Below are positions 1 through 4,946 of a stretch of 6,997 bases of DNA, in pieces. The translations under genes and the position numbers were made by a program. The stretch covers positions 1 to 6,997 of the forward strand of contig CAZLLV010000329.1 of NCBI GenBank assembly GCA_964560325.1. Direction: 5' to 3'. This DNA is from CAZLLV01 sp964560325 (GTDB lineage Bacteria; Acidobacteriota; Thermoanaerobaculia; Multivoradales; DATKCC01). The notes beneath the pieces were generated by a model that did not search any database, was not told the DNA's origin, and saw only the letters and a list, made by a program, of their open reading frames with translations. The stretch's first letter is position 1. Every line of letters begins with the position of its first letter.

Positions 1-132
1 CCAGGCGCGCCCGGGGCGCCGCGCGGTGCCGATGCGGTAGCGCTGGACGAGGGAGAGGGGCAGCAGGACGAGCGAGAGGACGACGACGAAGACCAGGAGC
101 AGGGGCAGGAGGAGGAGCAGGACGACCGGCAC
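1..132 (-). CDS. Small membrane protein of unknown function, N-terminal part (runs off the left edge)
   Basis: Reading leftward from a GTG at 132, 44 codons stay open to the window edge. The peptide begins VPVV, continues with about 25 almost purely hydrophobic residues (Leu and Val runs, one strong membrane helix), then turns basic: SLVQRYRIGTARRPGRAW. A hydrophobic N-terminal helix followed by a VQRYR-GTARR-type stretch resembles small conserved membrane proteins of unknown function that I remember only loosely, so I give no family name. The leucine codons explain the striking purine-rich plus strand at about 49-125. The frame stays open upstream of the GTG to a stop near 228, with no ATG and no clear ribosome site, so the start is a guess. 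Chance openness in GC-rich DNA cannot be excluded. Confidence 0.42.
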   Translation of the reverse strand, partial: MPVVLLLLLPLLLVFVVVLSLVLLPLSLVQRYRIGTARRPGRAW

Positions 133-358
133 GGGCAGCCCGCGGAGCCTATCGCCCGCCCCGGTACGGGAGGAGGCGGGAGCTCGGGGCCAGGAGGACG
201 GGGCTTCGCACGCTCTGGTGGCTCATGGCGGCACGAACTCTACCGCGAGGGCGCTGATCCAGGGGCCATGCCCGCTCGGCGGCCCATAGCGAGCGGAAGA
301 CCTCGCCATCGATGGGATCGTGTCGTACCGATCGGAGCTCCCCTGTTCCAGCGCTGCC

Positions 359-388
359 TTGACCAGGGGAAGAGGGTCAGTGCATGCT
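359..388 (+). promoter_or_regulatory. Candidate promoter of the vapBC remnant (leaderless geometry)
   Basis: A TTGACC hexamer (359-364, 5 of 6 to the -35 consensus) is followed after 18 bases by CATGCT (383-388, a weak -10 with 3 of 6). The -10 ends 6 bases before the ATG at 395, so transcription would start at or next to the start codon. No Shine-Dalgarno sequence lies at a proper distance. The only purine run, AGAGGG at 371-376, is too far upstream. The same geometry recurs before the remnant at 2715. This is inference from pattern only. Confidence 0.4.
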
Positions 389-397
389 CAGTGCATG
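377..397 (+). repeat. Two direct repeats TCAGTGCATG with an 11-base period at the vapB start
   Basis: TCAGTGCATG occurs at 377-386 and again at 388-397, the second copy ending with the vapB ATG. Each carries the palindrome TGCATG. The 11-base period places both on nearly the same DNA face, as expected for an operator bound by an antitoxin dimer, and they overlap the proposed -10. VapB antitoxins are known to autorepress at repeats in their promoters. That this is such an operator is inference. Confidence 0.45.
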
Positions 398-515
398 GCC
401 GTCAAGACCATCACTGTCGACATGGAAGCCTACGAGACGCTGGCGCGTCTCAAGCGCGAGGGGCAACCCGAAGCACTTCGAACGCATCCCTGATCTCGAC
501 GTGGTCACCTACTGA
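395..515 (+). pseudogene. vapBC scar: VapB antitoxin head joined to VapC (PIN) toxin tail
   Basis: From ATG 395 the frame reads MAVKTITVDMEAYETLARLK then REGQ. This is the typical start of a VapB-type antitoxin (a KTITVD-type strand, then the EAYETLARLKREG helix). After about codon 24 the match stops and the frame ends at TGA 491-493. In another frame, 465-515 reads NPKHFERIPDLDVVTY plus stop, which is how VapC PIN-domain toxins end (a HFERIP-L-V--Y tail). About 17 toxin codons remain. The simplest reading is an internal deletion that removed the rest of vapB and nearly all of vapC, including the PIN active-site acidic residues, leaving no working toxin or antitoxin. The truncated 32-residue peptide could still be made. 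Family calls rest on remembered motifs. Confidence 0.72.
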
Positions 516-521
516 GCACGG

Positions 522-539
522 GCCGCCGCCGGCGGTGGC
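522..539. repeat. Perfect inverted repeat just after the vapC tail, possible terminator stem
   Basis: GCCGCCGCC (522-530) faces GGCGGTGGC (531-539), pairing at all nine positions with one G-T wobble. An RNA hairpin would have about 7 pairs and a 4-base loop. It begins 7 bases after the vapC remnant stop and lies before the hydrolase. No T-run follows, so intrinsic termination is doubtful. GC-only inverted repeats also arise easily by chance here. Confidence 0.25.
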
Positions 540-565
540 ATCGTAGTTATAGAGCGGGTGCCGAC

Positions 566-1639
566 ATGATGCGGCTGATCCAGCGGGTCCGAGCCTTCGC
601 GCAGTCGACGCTGCGGAGTCACTGGATCGAGGTGGACGGGCAGCGCGTGCACTTCCGCGCGGCGTCGTCCGGGGGCGGGCCGGCCTCACCTCCGGGGCGG
701 CCGGTGGTCCTGGTCCACGGCCTTGCCGTCTCGAGCCGGTACATGGTTCCCACCGCCGGCTGGTTGTCACGGGACCACCCGGTCTTCGCCCCGGACCTCC
801 CGGGCTTCGGCCGCAGCGACGATCCGCGGCGGGTGCTGAGCGTGCCGGATCTGGCAGACGCGCTGCGGGGGTGGACACGGGCGGTGGGGCTCGACCAGCC
901 GGTGTACCTGGGGAACTCGCTCGGGTGCCAGGTCGTGGCCGACCTCGCTGCGCGCTTCCCGCAGGAGACAGGCCCGCTGGTGCTCGTCGGCCCTACCATC
1001 GACGCGACCGAGCGAACGATGCCGCGGCAGGTCGCCCGCTTGATCGTGGACACGGCGATGCAGCCGCCCGACTTCCTCGCCATCATGGCGATCGACTTCC
1101 TCCAGGCCGGCGTGAGGCGCACGGCGAAGACCTTCCGGTACGCGCTGGAGGACCGGATCGAGGAGAAGCTGCCCCACATTCCGCACCCGGTCCTCGTGGT
1201 CCGCGGTTCTCGGGACCCGCTCGCGCCCCAGCGGTGGGTCGAGGAGCTGACGCGACTCCTCCCCCGCGGCGAGCTGCGCGTGATCCGCGGCGCCGGCCAT
1301 ACGCCGCACTACACCGCGCCTCTCGAGCTGGTCGAGGTGGTCTGTAGGTTCCTGGATTGCGCGGATCTGCCGCATTCCGCGGCTGAACCAAGGCCTCGGC
1401 GCCCGCGAGCGCGAGGCGACCCTGGAGGCGACCCCGGACGCCACCCGCCGGATCTTCGAAGGGATGAAGCCACGACTTCAGGAGCTCAAACGCCACAACT
1501 CCAGGTTCAGCGCGGCGGCGAAGCTGACCCAGGCGAGGTAGGGGAGCAGGAGCGCGCCGGCCGCAGCGCGAACCCGCCAGAAGAGGATCGTCGTCAGCAG
1601 GATCGCGAGCCAAAGGGCCACGATCTCCGCGAAGGCTAG
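566..1639 (+). CDS. Alpha/beta-fold hydrolase with probable stop-loss C-terminal extension
   Basis: The protein starts MMRLIQRVRAF and shows the full alpha/beta hydrolase layout: oxyanion strand VVLVHGL (47-53), FAPDLPGFGRSD (74-85), nucleophile elbow GNSLG with Ser118, GSRDP with Asp217 and GAGHTPHY with His245. That gives a complete Ser-Asp-His triad. A Met- and Phe-rich cap lies at about 150-200. The substrate cannot be told; esterase, lipase or haloperoxidase-like roles are all possible. The fold ends near residue 272. The remaining ~84 residues are Arg-, Pro- and Glu-rich and have no fold signature; from 1478 they are antisense to tspO. The truncated copy at 2788-3203 stops just here because it has one more G (GCGGGCTGA against GCGGCTGA at 1379-1386), so the tail looks like read-through after a 1-base deletion. 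The ribosome site is weak, and ATG 569 is an alternative start. Confidence 0.85.
   Translation: MMRLIQRVRAFAQSTLRSHWIEVDGQRVHFRAASSGGGPASPPGRPVVLVHGLAVSSRYMVPTAGWLSRDHPVFAPDLPGFGRSDDPRRVLSVPDLADALRGWTRAVGLDQPVYLGNSLGCQVVADLAARFPQETGPLVLVGPTIDATERTMPRQVARLIVDTAMQPPDFLAIMAIDFLQAGVRRTAKTFRYALEDRIEEKLPHIPHPVLVVRGSRDPLAPQRWVEELTRLLPRGELRVIRGAGHTPHYTAPLELVEVVCRFLDCADLPHSAAEPRPRRPRARGDPGGDPGRHPPDLRRDEATTSGAQTPQLQVQRGGEADPGEVGEQERAGRSANPPEEDRRQQDREPKGHDLREG
972..1386 (+). repeat. Direct repeat, copy A (3' part of the hydrolase gene)
   Basis: This stretch aligns without gaps to 2788-3202 at a constant offset of 1816 bases up to position 1380, then differs by one G. My hand alignment gives about 38 mismatches in about 410 bases, near 91% identity. 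It covers the hydrolase from GPLVLVGPTID (residue 136) to its original end. The two copies lie in the same orientation and flank tspO, DUF2442, DUF4160 and the ImmA-like remnant. Confidence 0.9.
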
Positions 1640-1966
1640 CGCCGGCCGGTGGAGGCCGAAGAAAAGCCAGGACCAGGCGCCGTTCAGGGCGAGCTGGACG
1701 GCGAAGGCCCCGAGGGCGGCGCGGCGGCCGGCGGACCACCCGCCTCGCGCGCCGCCCGGCGGCTCCGGCGACCGCCACACCAACCACCCCGCCACCGCCA
1801 TCATCGCGTAGAGCACCGTCCAGACCGGCCCGAAGACCCACGCCGGCGGGTTCCATGGCGGCTTCTCGAGTGCCGCGTACCACTCTCCCGGGGTGAACTG
1901 AGCCCCGAAGGCGGCGACTCCGAAGCAGGCCAGGAGGAAGAGGAGCAGGGAAAGGATCGAGCGCAT
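1478..1966 (-). CDS. tspO: TspO/MBR family membrane protein
   Basis: The 162-residue protein has five hydrophobic segments and the signatures of the TspO/peripheral benzodiazepine receptor family. Near residues 29-63 it reads WYAALEKPPWNPPAWVFGPVW, then a Trp-rich helix. At 91-106 it has QLALNGAWSWLFFGLH, and at the end LLPYLAWVSFAAALNLELWR. Length and spacing match the five-helix family. TspO proteins bind porphyrins and related tetrapyrroles in the membrane and are linked to light, oxygen or stress responses; the exact role here is unknown. I chose ATG 1966 because GGAG sits 6 bases upstream and the membrane sequence MRSILSLLLFLLACF starts there. The frame stays open 32 codons further up, but that part is Arg-rich and unlike the family. 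It converges on the hydrolase, whose run-on frame covers its last 162 bases. Confidence 0.93.
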   Translation of the reverse strand: MRSILSLLLFLLACFGVAAFGAQFTPGEWYAALEKPPWNPPAWVFGPVWTVLYAMMAVAGWLVWRSPEPPGGARGGWSAGRRAALGAFAVQLALNGAWSWLFFGLHRPALAFAEIVALWLAILLTTILFWRVRAAAGALLLPYLAWVSFAAALNLELWRLSS

Positions 1967-1972
1967 CGGTAT

Positions 1973-1976
1973 CTCC
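1973..1976 (-). promoter_or_regulatory. Ribosome binding site that fixes the tspO start
   Basis: On the minus strand GGAG is followed by 6 bases and then ATG at 1966. It supports the shorter 162-residue TspO rather than the 194-residue open frame that begins at 2062. Confidence 0.6.
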
Positions 1977-2046
1977 GGTGGCCTTCCAGCGAGTCCTCTT
2001 CCGGGCCACCTGATGCCCTGCTGTGAGTCCCGGAGGCGGCGGCCTC

Positions 2047-2382
2047 TTACTCGACGACCCACCGGCCGTGCTCACGGACCGCGTCGTACATTGCGTCGGG
2101 AGCGAGGTCCGGGCCGCCGGGCCACTCGACCGCTCCGAGAACCACTCGAGCCCTGGCGAAGACTTCCGGATCGCGTAGCGGACTGAAGACCCCCAGGCCG
2201 CCTTCGGGACGGGCGAGGAAGGGCTCCAGGTCCACCTCACCTGCCGTGCCGTCGACGAAGGTCACGTGCAGGCGGAAGCCCGGCCGAACCTCGACCGAGT
2301 TCACGCGCCAGGGTACGGAATGACGGATATCTGGCGCTACTTCAAGGGGTCGATCGGGCGGGGCGGCTGGTGCTCTCGGCAT
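2047..2382 (-). CDS. DUF2442 domain protein (putative antitoxin partner of DUF4160)
   Basis: The core reads VNSVEVRPGFRLHVTFVDGT then GEVDLEPFL, followed by GVFSPLRDPEVFARARV and GAVEWPGGPDLAPDAMYD. This is the DUF2442 pattern: an N-terminal beta-rich half with F-DG--GEVDL, then PLRDP-F and W--G-DLAPDAMY. The whole domain is present. DUF2442 genes often lie next to DUF4160 genes, and the pair has been proposed as toxin-antitoxin-like; I recall this and cannot check it. The start is unclear. ATG 2382 (111 residues) overlaps the DUF4160 gene by 46 bases and adds a Pro-rich head with no family look. The domain itself begins about DIRHSVPWRV, where no ATG exists; GTG 2304 would give 85 residues but has no ribosome site. 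The stop TAA (2047-2049) is 80 bases before the tspO start. Confidence 0.78.
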   Translation of the reverse strand: MPRAPAAPPDRPLEVAPDIRHSVPWRVNSVEVRPGFRLHVTFVDGTAGEVDLEPFLARPEGGLGVFSPLRDPEVFARARVVLGAVEWPGGPDLAPDAMYDAVREHGRWVVE

Positions 2383-2597
2383 AGGTTCCAGTTCTCCATC
2401 AGCTCGTCGCGGTGCTCGGACGCCCACTCGAGAACGAGCGTGAGGGCGCGGCGCGGCAGGGAGCCGCGCAGGACCCGAAGCTCGCGGATGTCTACGATCG
2501 CCTCGTGCTCGGCGTAGAGGGCGTGGAAGTGGGGCGCTCCGTGCTCCCTCCAGAACCTCTGGATGATGATGCCGTAGAACGTGCTGATCGTAGGCAT
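2337..2597 (-). CDS. DUF4160 domain protein (putative toxin partner of DUF2442)
   Basis: The 86-residue protein starts MPTISTFYGIIIQRFWREHG and continues APHFHALYAEHEAIVDI, then LRGSLPRRALTLVLEWASEH and RDELMENW. These are the DUF4160 hallmarks: MPTIS-FYGI, a conserved HG-PHFHA-Y segment with two closely spaced His residues, and LPRRAL-LVLEW---HRDELMENW. Length is normal for the family and the domain is complete. Biochemical function is unknown to me; its small size, the conserved His motif and the DUF2442 neighbour fit a toxin-antitoxin-like pair. ATG 2597 has only a weak TGAGA upstream. It lies 4 bases after the stop of the remnant ending at 2602, so expression probably depends on the promoter in front of that remnant. 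Its 3' end overlaps the start region of the DUF2442 gene. Confidence 0.85.
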   Translation of the reverse strand: MPTISTFYGIIIQRFWREHGAPHFHALYAEHEAIVDIRELRVLRGSLPRRALTLVLEWASEHRDELMENWNLCREHQPPRPIDPLK

Positions 2598-2601
2598 GGT
2601 C

Positions 2602-2715
2602 TCAGGCAGTGGCGTCGATCTTCGCGGGGTGCTGCTGCGCCTGGTTTTCGGTGCTCCGGCCGGCGCGCTCGCAGGCCCACTGGAGGAGGGCCGGGTTCAC
2701 CTCGACTCGGTTCAT
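2602..2715 (-). pseudogene. Truncated ImmA/IrrE-type gene, N-terminal HTH remnant (37 codons)
   Basis: ATG 2715 opens MNRVEVNPALLQWACERAGR then STENQAQQHPAKIDATA and a TGA at 2602-2604. The head VEVNP-LL-WA-ERAG-S---LA is how many two-domain ImmA/IrrE (DUF955) proteins begin, as the first helices of the XRE-like HTH. In those, a KLEAW or KIDAW segment follows and then several hundred residues carrying the HEXXH peptidase. Here the match ends at KIDA, so recognition helices and peptidase are all missing. The remnant keeps its promoter and sits directly before DUF4160, so it may now act only as a leader cistron for the DUF4160/DUF2442 pair. Alternatively the piece is a real mini-protein, but the abrupt end within a known motif favours truncation. 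Too short for certainty on the family. Confidence 0.62.
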
Positions 2716-2721
2716 GGCCAC

Positions 2722-2750
2722 ATTCTTTCAGGTGCCGACCGGTCTGCCAA
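2722..2750 (-). promoter_or_regulatory. Candidate sigma70-type promoter for the ImmA-like remnant and DUF4160/DUF2442
   Basis: On the minus strand TTGGCA (2750 to 2745, 5 of 6 to consensus) is followed by exactly 17 bases and AAGAAT (2727 to 2722, 4 of 6). The -10 ends 6 bases before the ATG at 2715, so the message would start at or beside the start codon, with no room for a Shine-Dalgarno sequence. It is the best promoter pattern I see in the window. It lies between the remnant and the broken edge of the second hydrolase copy. Confidence 0.55.
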
Positions 2751-2787
2751 AGGCGCCGCTTGCCCCGAGGCGGCAGTACGTGGCGGC

Positions 2788-3203
2788 GCCCGCTGGTTCT
2801 CGTCGGCCCTACGATCGACGCGCAGGCGCGAACGTGGCCCCGGCAGATCGCCCGCTCGATCGTGGACACGGCGATGCAGCCGCCAGACTTCCTCGCCATC
2901 ATGGCGATCGACTTCCTCCAAGCCGGCCCGAGTCGCACGGCGAAGACCTTCCGGCACGCGCTGGAGGACCGGATCGAGGAGAAGCTGCCCCACATTCCGC
3001 ACCCGGTCCTCGTGGTCCGCGGCTCTCGGGACCCGATCGCGCCGCAGCGGTGGGTCGAGGAGCTGACGCGACTCCTCCCCCGCGGCGAGCTGCGCGTGAT
3101 CCGTGGTGTCGCCCATACGCCGCACTACGTCGCGCCTCTCGAGCTGGTCAGGGTGGTCCGCAGCTTCCTGGACCGTGCGGAACCGGGGCATTCCGCGGGC
3201 TGA
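2788..3203 (+). pseudogene. 5'-truncated second copy of the alpha/beta hydrolase gene
   Basis: From about 2788 the sequence matches the 3' part of the hydrolase at 566 (residues 136 to the end), with no gap over about 410 bases. It encodes PLVLVGPTIDAQARTWPRQI onward to FLDRAEPGHSAG and a TGA. Asp (GSRDPIAP) and His (GVAHTPHY) of the triad remain, but the whole N-terminal half is gone: oxyanion loop, GNSLG nucleophile Ser, and start codon. No start or ribosome site lies near the break. The upstream continuation of the frame only runs antisense through DUF4160 and DUF2442 and has no hydrolase sequence. By hand count about 21 codon changes alter the amino acid and about 10 are silent, which suggests relaxed selection in at least one copy. 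It still lacks any stop or frameshift, so the truncation may be fairly recent. Confidence 0.85.
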
Positions 3204-3222
3204 ACCGCGACCACGCGATATC

Positions 3223-3238
3223 CTCGCTCGAGAGCGAG
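3223..3238. repeat. Short hairpin between the hydrolase copy and the histidine kinase
   Basis: CTCGCT (3223-3228) and AGCGAG (3233-3238) can pair around a CGAG loop, 20 bases after the hydrolase stop and 34 bases before the kinase ATG. No T-run follows. It could be a weak transcription stop or part of the kinase leader, or chance. Confidence 0.25.
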
Positions 3239-3272
3239 TCTCCAGAGGGCATCATTCGAGTGAGGGGCCGAT

Positions 3273-4406
3273 ATGCGCTTGGCGAAGTTCATTCCGCACA
3301 ACATGGAATCCATCCTGGCCGAATGGGAGGACTTCGCCGCTACTCTCTTCCCGGCCGCGGCGGGCATGACGCCGCTCGCCCTCCGGGACCACGCGCAGGT
3401 CATCCTGGAGGCGGTGGCGAAGGATCTCGAGACGCCTCAGACCCGTGAGGAGCAGGCGGAGAAGTCGAAAGGGCGGGCGCCCGAAGCGGCGGGCGCCCCG
3501 GATACGGCGGCCCAGACGCACGCCGTTCTGCGGGCGCAGAGCGGCTTCGACATCAACCAGCTCGTCGCCGAGTACCGGGCGCTGCGCGCCACCGTGCTCC
3601 GACTGTGGATCGAGGACCGGGGGCTCGCCGAGCTGGAGGTGCAGGACCTCATCCGGTTCAACGAAGCGATCGATCAGGCCGTCGCCGAGTCGGTCGGTCA
3701 CTTTCACGACCAGGTGGATCGGACTCGAAACCTGTTGCTCGGGATGCTCGGACACGACATGCGGAGCCCGCTCGACACGATTCTGAACACGGCGACATAC
3801 CTGTCGGCGCTGAACGCCGGAGAGGACGTGTCGGTGGCGGCGACCCGCCTGATCCGGAGCGGCGCGTCGATGCGGGCCCTGCTGGACGACCTGGTGGACT
3901 TCAATCGCACGAAGCTCGGCCTGGGTATCACCGTCGTGCCGTCCGACGTCGACCTCGCGGCGGTGGCGACCGACGAGCTGGAGCAGTTGCGGGGAGCGCA
4001 CCCGCGCCGGCAGATCGAGCTGGTGGTGGCCGGCGACACCCGGGGCCGATGGGACGGTGGGCGCCTGCAGCAACTGCTCCGGAACCTGGTCTCGAACGCG
4101 ATCCGGTTCGGGTTTCCCGACGTGCCGATTCGTGTGGCGATCCGCGGCGAGGCGGCCGGCGTCCAGCTCGAGGTCACGAACAGCGGGCGGCCCACCGATC
4201 CCTCGGCTCTGGGCGAGATGTTCGATCCGCTCAGGCAGGGTCCGGCGCCGGCCGACGGCGGCGAGTCCCGAGGCGGGCTCGGGCTGGGGCTGTTCATCGT
4301 GAAAGAGATCGCGGGGGCGCACGGCGGCGAGGTCGAGGTGCGCTCGGACGGGGAAGAGACCATATTCACCGTCAGCCTGCCGCGCCGCCCAGAGGACCGG
4401 CCGTGA
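3273..4406 (+). CDS. Sensor histidine kinase with RsbRD-like N-terminal domain
   Basis: The 377-residue protein has no signal peptide or membrane helix, so it should be cytoplasmic. Residues 4-140 (FIPHNMESILAEWEDFA, a long helix series, then NQLVAEYRALRATVLRLW) resemble the RsbRD N-terminal sensory domain of stressosome-type proteins. Residues 150-215 form the HisKA dimer helices with H-box LGHDMRSPLDTI and phosphoacceptor His161. The ATPase domain follows: N-box RNLVSNAIRFG with Asn275, a diverged G1 region VTNSGRPTDPS (302-311) lacking the usual D-G-G, an F-box EMFDPLRQG, and G2 GGLGLGLFIV (334-343). The start is well set by GAGGGG 5 bases upstream. No response regulator gene is nearby, so the partner must be encoded elsewhere. 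The Ala-rich linker at 66-82 may be flexible. The signal sensed is unknown. Confidence 0.92.
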   Translation: MRLAKFIPHNMESILAEWEDFAATLFPAAAGMTPLALRDHAQVILEAVAKDLETPQTREEQAEKSKGRAPEAAGAPDTAAQTHAVLRAQSGFDINQLVAEYRALRATVLRLWIEDRGLAELEVQDLIRFNEAIDQAVAESVGHFHDQVDRTRNLLLGMLGHDMRSPLDTILNTATYLSALNAGEDVSVAATRLIRSGASMRALLDDLVDFNRTKLGLGITVVPSDVDLAAVATDELEQLRGAHPRRQIELVVAGDTRGRWDGGRLQQLLRNLVSNAIRFGFPDVPIRVAIRGEAAGVQLEVTNSGRPTDPSALGEMFDPLRQGPAPADGGESRGGLGLGLFIVKEIAGAHGGEVEVRSDGEETIFTVSLPRRPEDRP

Positions 4407-4461
4407 CTCGGCGAAGCCGGTACTCCACCGGGCGGATGCTGCGGCACCTGGTCACCGCCAC

Positions 4462-4929
4462 ATGACGCCGAGCGCGCTCGAGCTCCGTGTCCCCCCGGTC
4501 CTGGTCGCGGCGGTGTGCGCCGGGCTGATGTGGCTCGCGGCGCGGGTGGCGCCGGGGCTCGCGGTCGACGTGCCCGGCCGGGAGGTGGTGGCGCTGGCGC
4601 TCGTGCTGGTGGGGACGGTCGTCGCGTTCACCGGGCTGTTCACGGTCGTGCGCGCGTCGACCACGATCGACCCGACCCGGCCGGAGGGGGCGTCGACGCT
4701 GGTGACGTCCGGCATCTACCGGCTCACGCGAAACCCGATGTACCTCGGCCTCTTCCTCGTCCTGCTCTCCGCTGCTATCGGGCTCGGGCACCCGCTGGCG
4801 CTCCTCGCGGCCGTCCTGTTCGTTCCGTACATGACCCGTTTCCAGATCCGGCCGGAGGAGCGGGCGCTCCGAGCGCGCTTCGGGGAGGCGTTCGAGGCGT
4901 ACACGCGGCGCACCCGCCGCTGGCTGTGA
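4462..4929 (+). CDS. Isoprenylcysteine carboxyl methyltransferase family (ICMT/PEMT-like) membrane protein
   Basis: The 155-residue protein has hydrophobic segments at about 11-31, 42-63, 94-108 and 110-125. Between the second and third lies the family hallmark: VTSGIYRLTRNPMYLG (81-96). Near the end comes the second signature, RPEERALRARFGEAFEAYTR (130-149). In this family the R-NPMY and the RPEE---FG--Y motifs build the S-adenosylmethionine site at the membrane face. Bacterial members methylate small lipids or have unknown substrates; a true prenylcysteine substrate is unlikely in bacteria. The ATG at 4462 has no clear Shine-Dalgarno sequence, but its A-T-G-A overlaps the stop of a tiny frame (4436-4465), so coupled translation is possible. 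It lies 55 bases after the kinase on the same strand and may be co-transcribed. It converges on hepT with 17 bases between stops. Confidence 0.9.
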   Translation: MTPSALELRVPPVLVAAVCAGLMWLAARVAPGLAVDVPGREVVALALVLVGTVVAFTGLFTVVRASTTIDPTRPEGASTLVTSGIYRLTRNPMYLGLFLVLLSAAIGLGHPLALLAAVLFVPYMTRFQIRPEERALRARFGEAFEAYTRRTRRWL

Positions 4930-4946
4930 CCCGGGCGCGGTGGGCC

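Noticed and set aside
49..125. Strongly purine-rich plus-strand tract
   Set aside because: It follows from the run of Leu and Val codons of the minus-strand membrane helix; no need for a triplex or other special structure.
228..375. Possible decayed minus-strand gene: pieces such as DGEVFRSLWAAERAWPL and PLVKAALEQGSSDRYDT in two frames
   Set aside because: The pieces read somewhat like protein and could be joined by one frameshift, but I recognise no family and there is no start or ribosome site. Too weak to annotate.
268..546. Open plus-strand frame of 92 codons
   Set aside because: Composition is Arg-, Gly- and Pro-rich with no family look, and it runs out of frame through the vapBC scar; it looks like chance openness in GC-rich DNA.
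1386..1541. Plus-strand frame reading LGAREREATLEATPDATRRI then FEGMKPRLQEL
   Set aside because: It has a coding look but no start, runs antisense into tspO, and I can name no family; likely a shadow or an unidentifiable fragment.
1083..2240. Long minus-strand frame of 385 codons
   Set aside because: It is the antisense shadow of the hydrolase and a wrong frame across tspO; Arg- and Gly-rich with no motifs.
2412..2787. In-frame upstream extension of the second hydrolase copy, beginning at an ATG at 2412
   Set aside because: The extension is antisense to DUF4160 and DUF2442 and has no hydrolase motifs; the homology begins abruptly at about 2788.
4930..4946. Possible bidirectional terminator between the methyltransferase and hepT
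   Set aside because: Only 17 bases separate the two stops, with no convincing stem or T-run.
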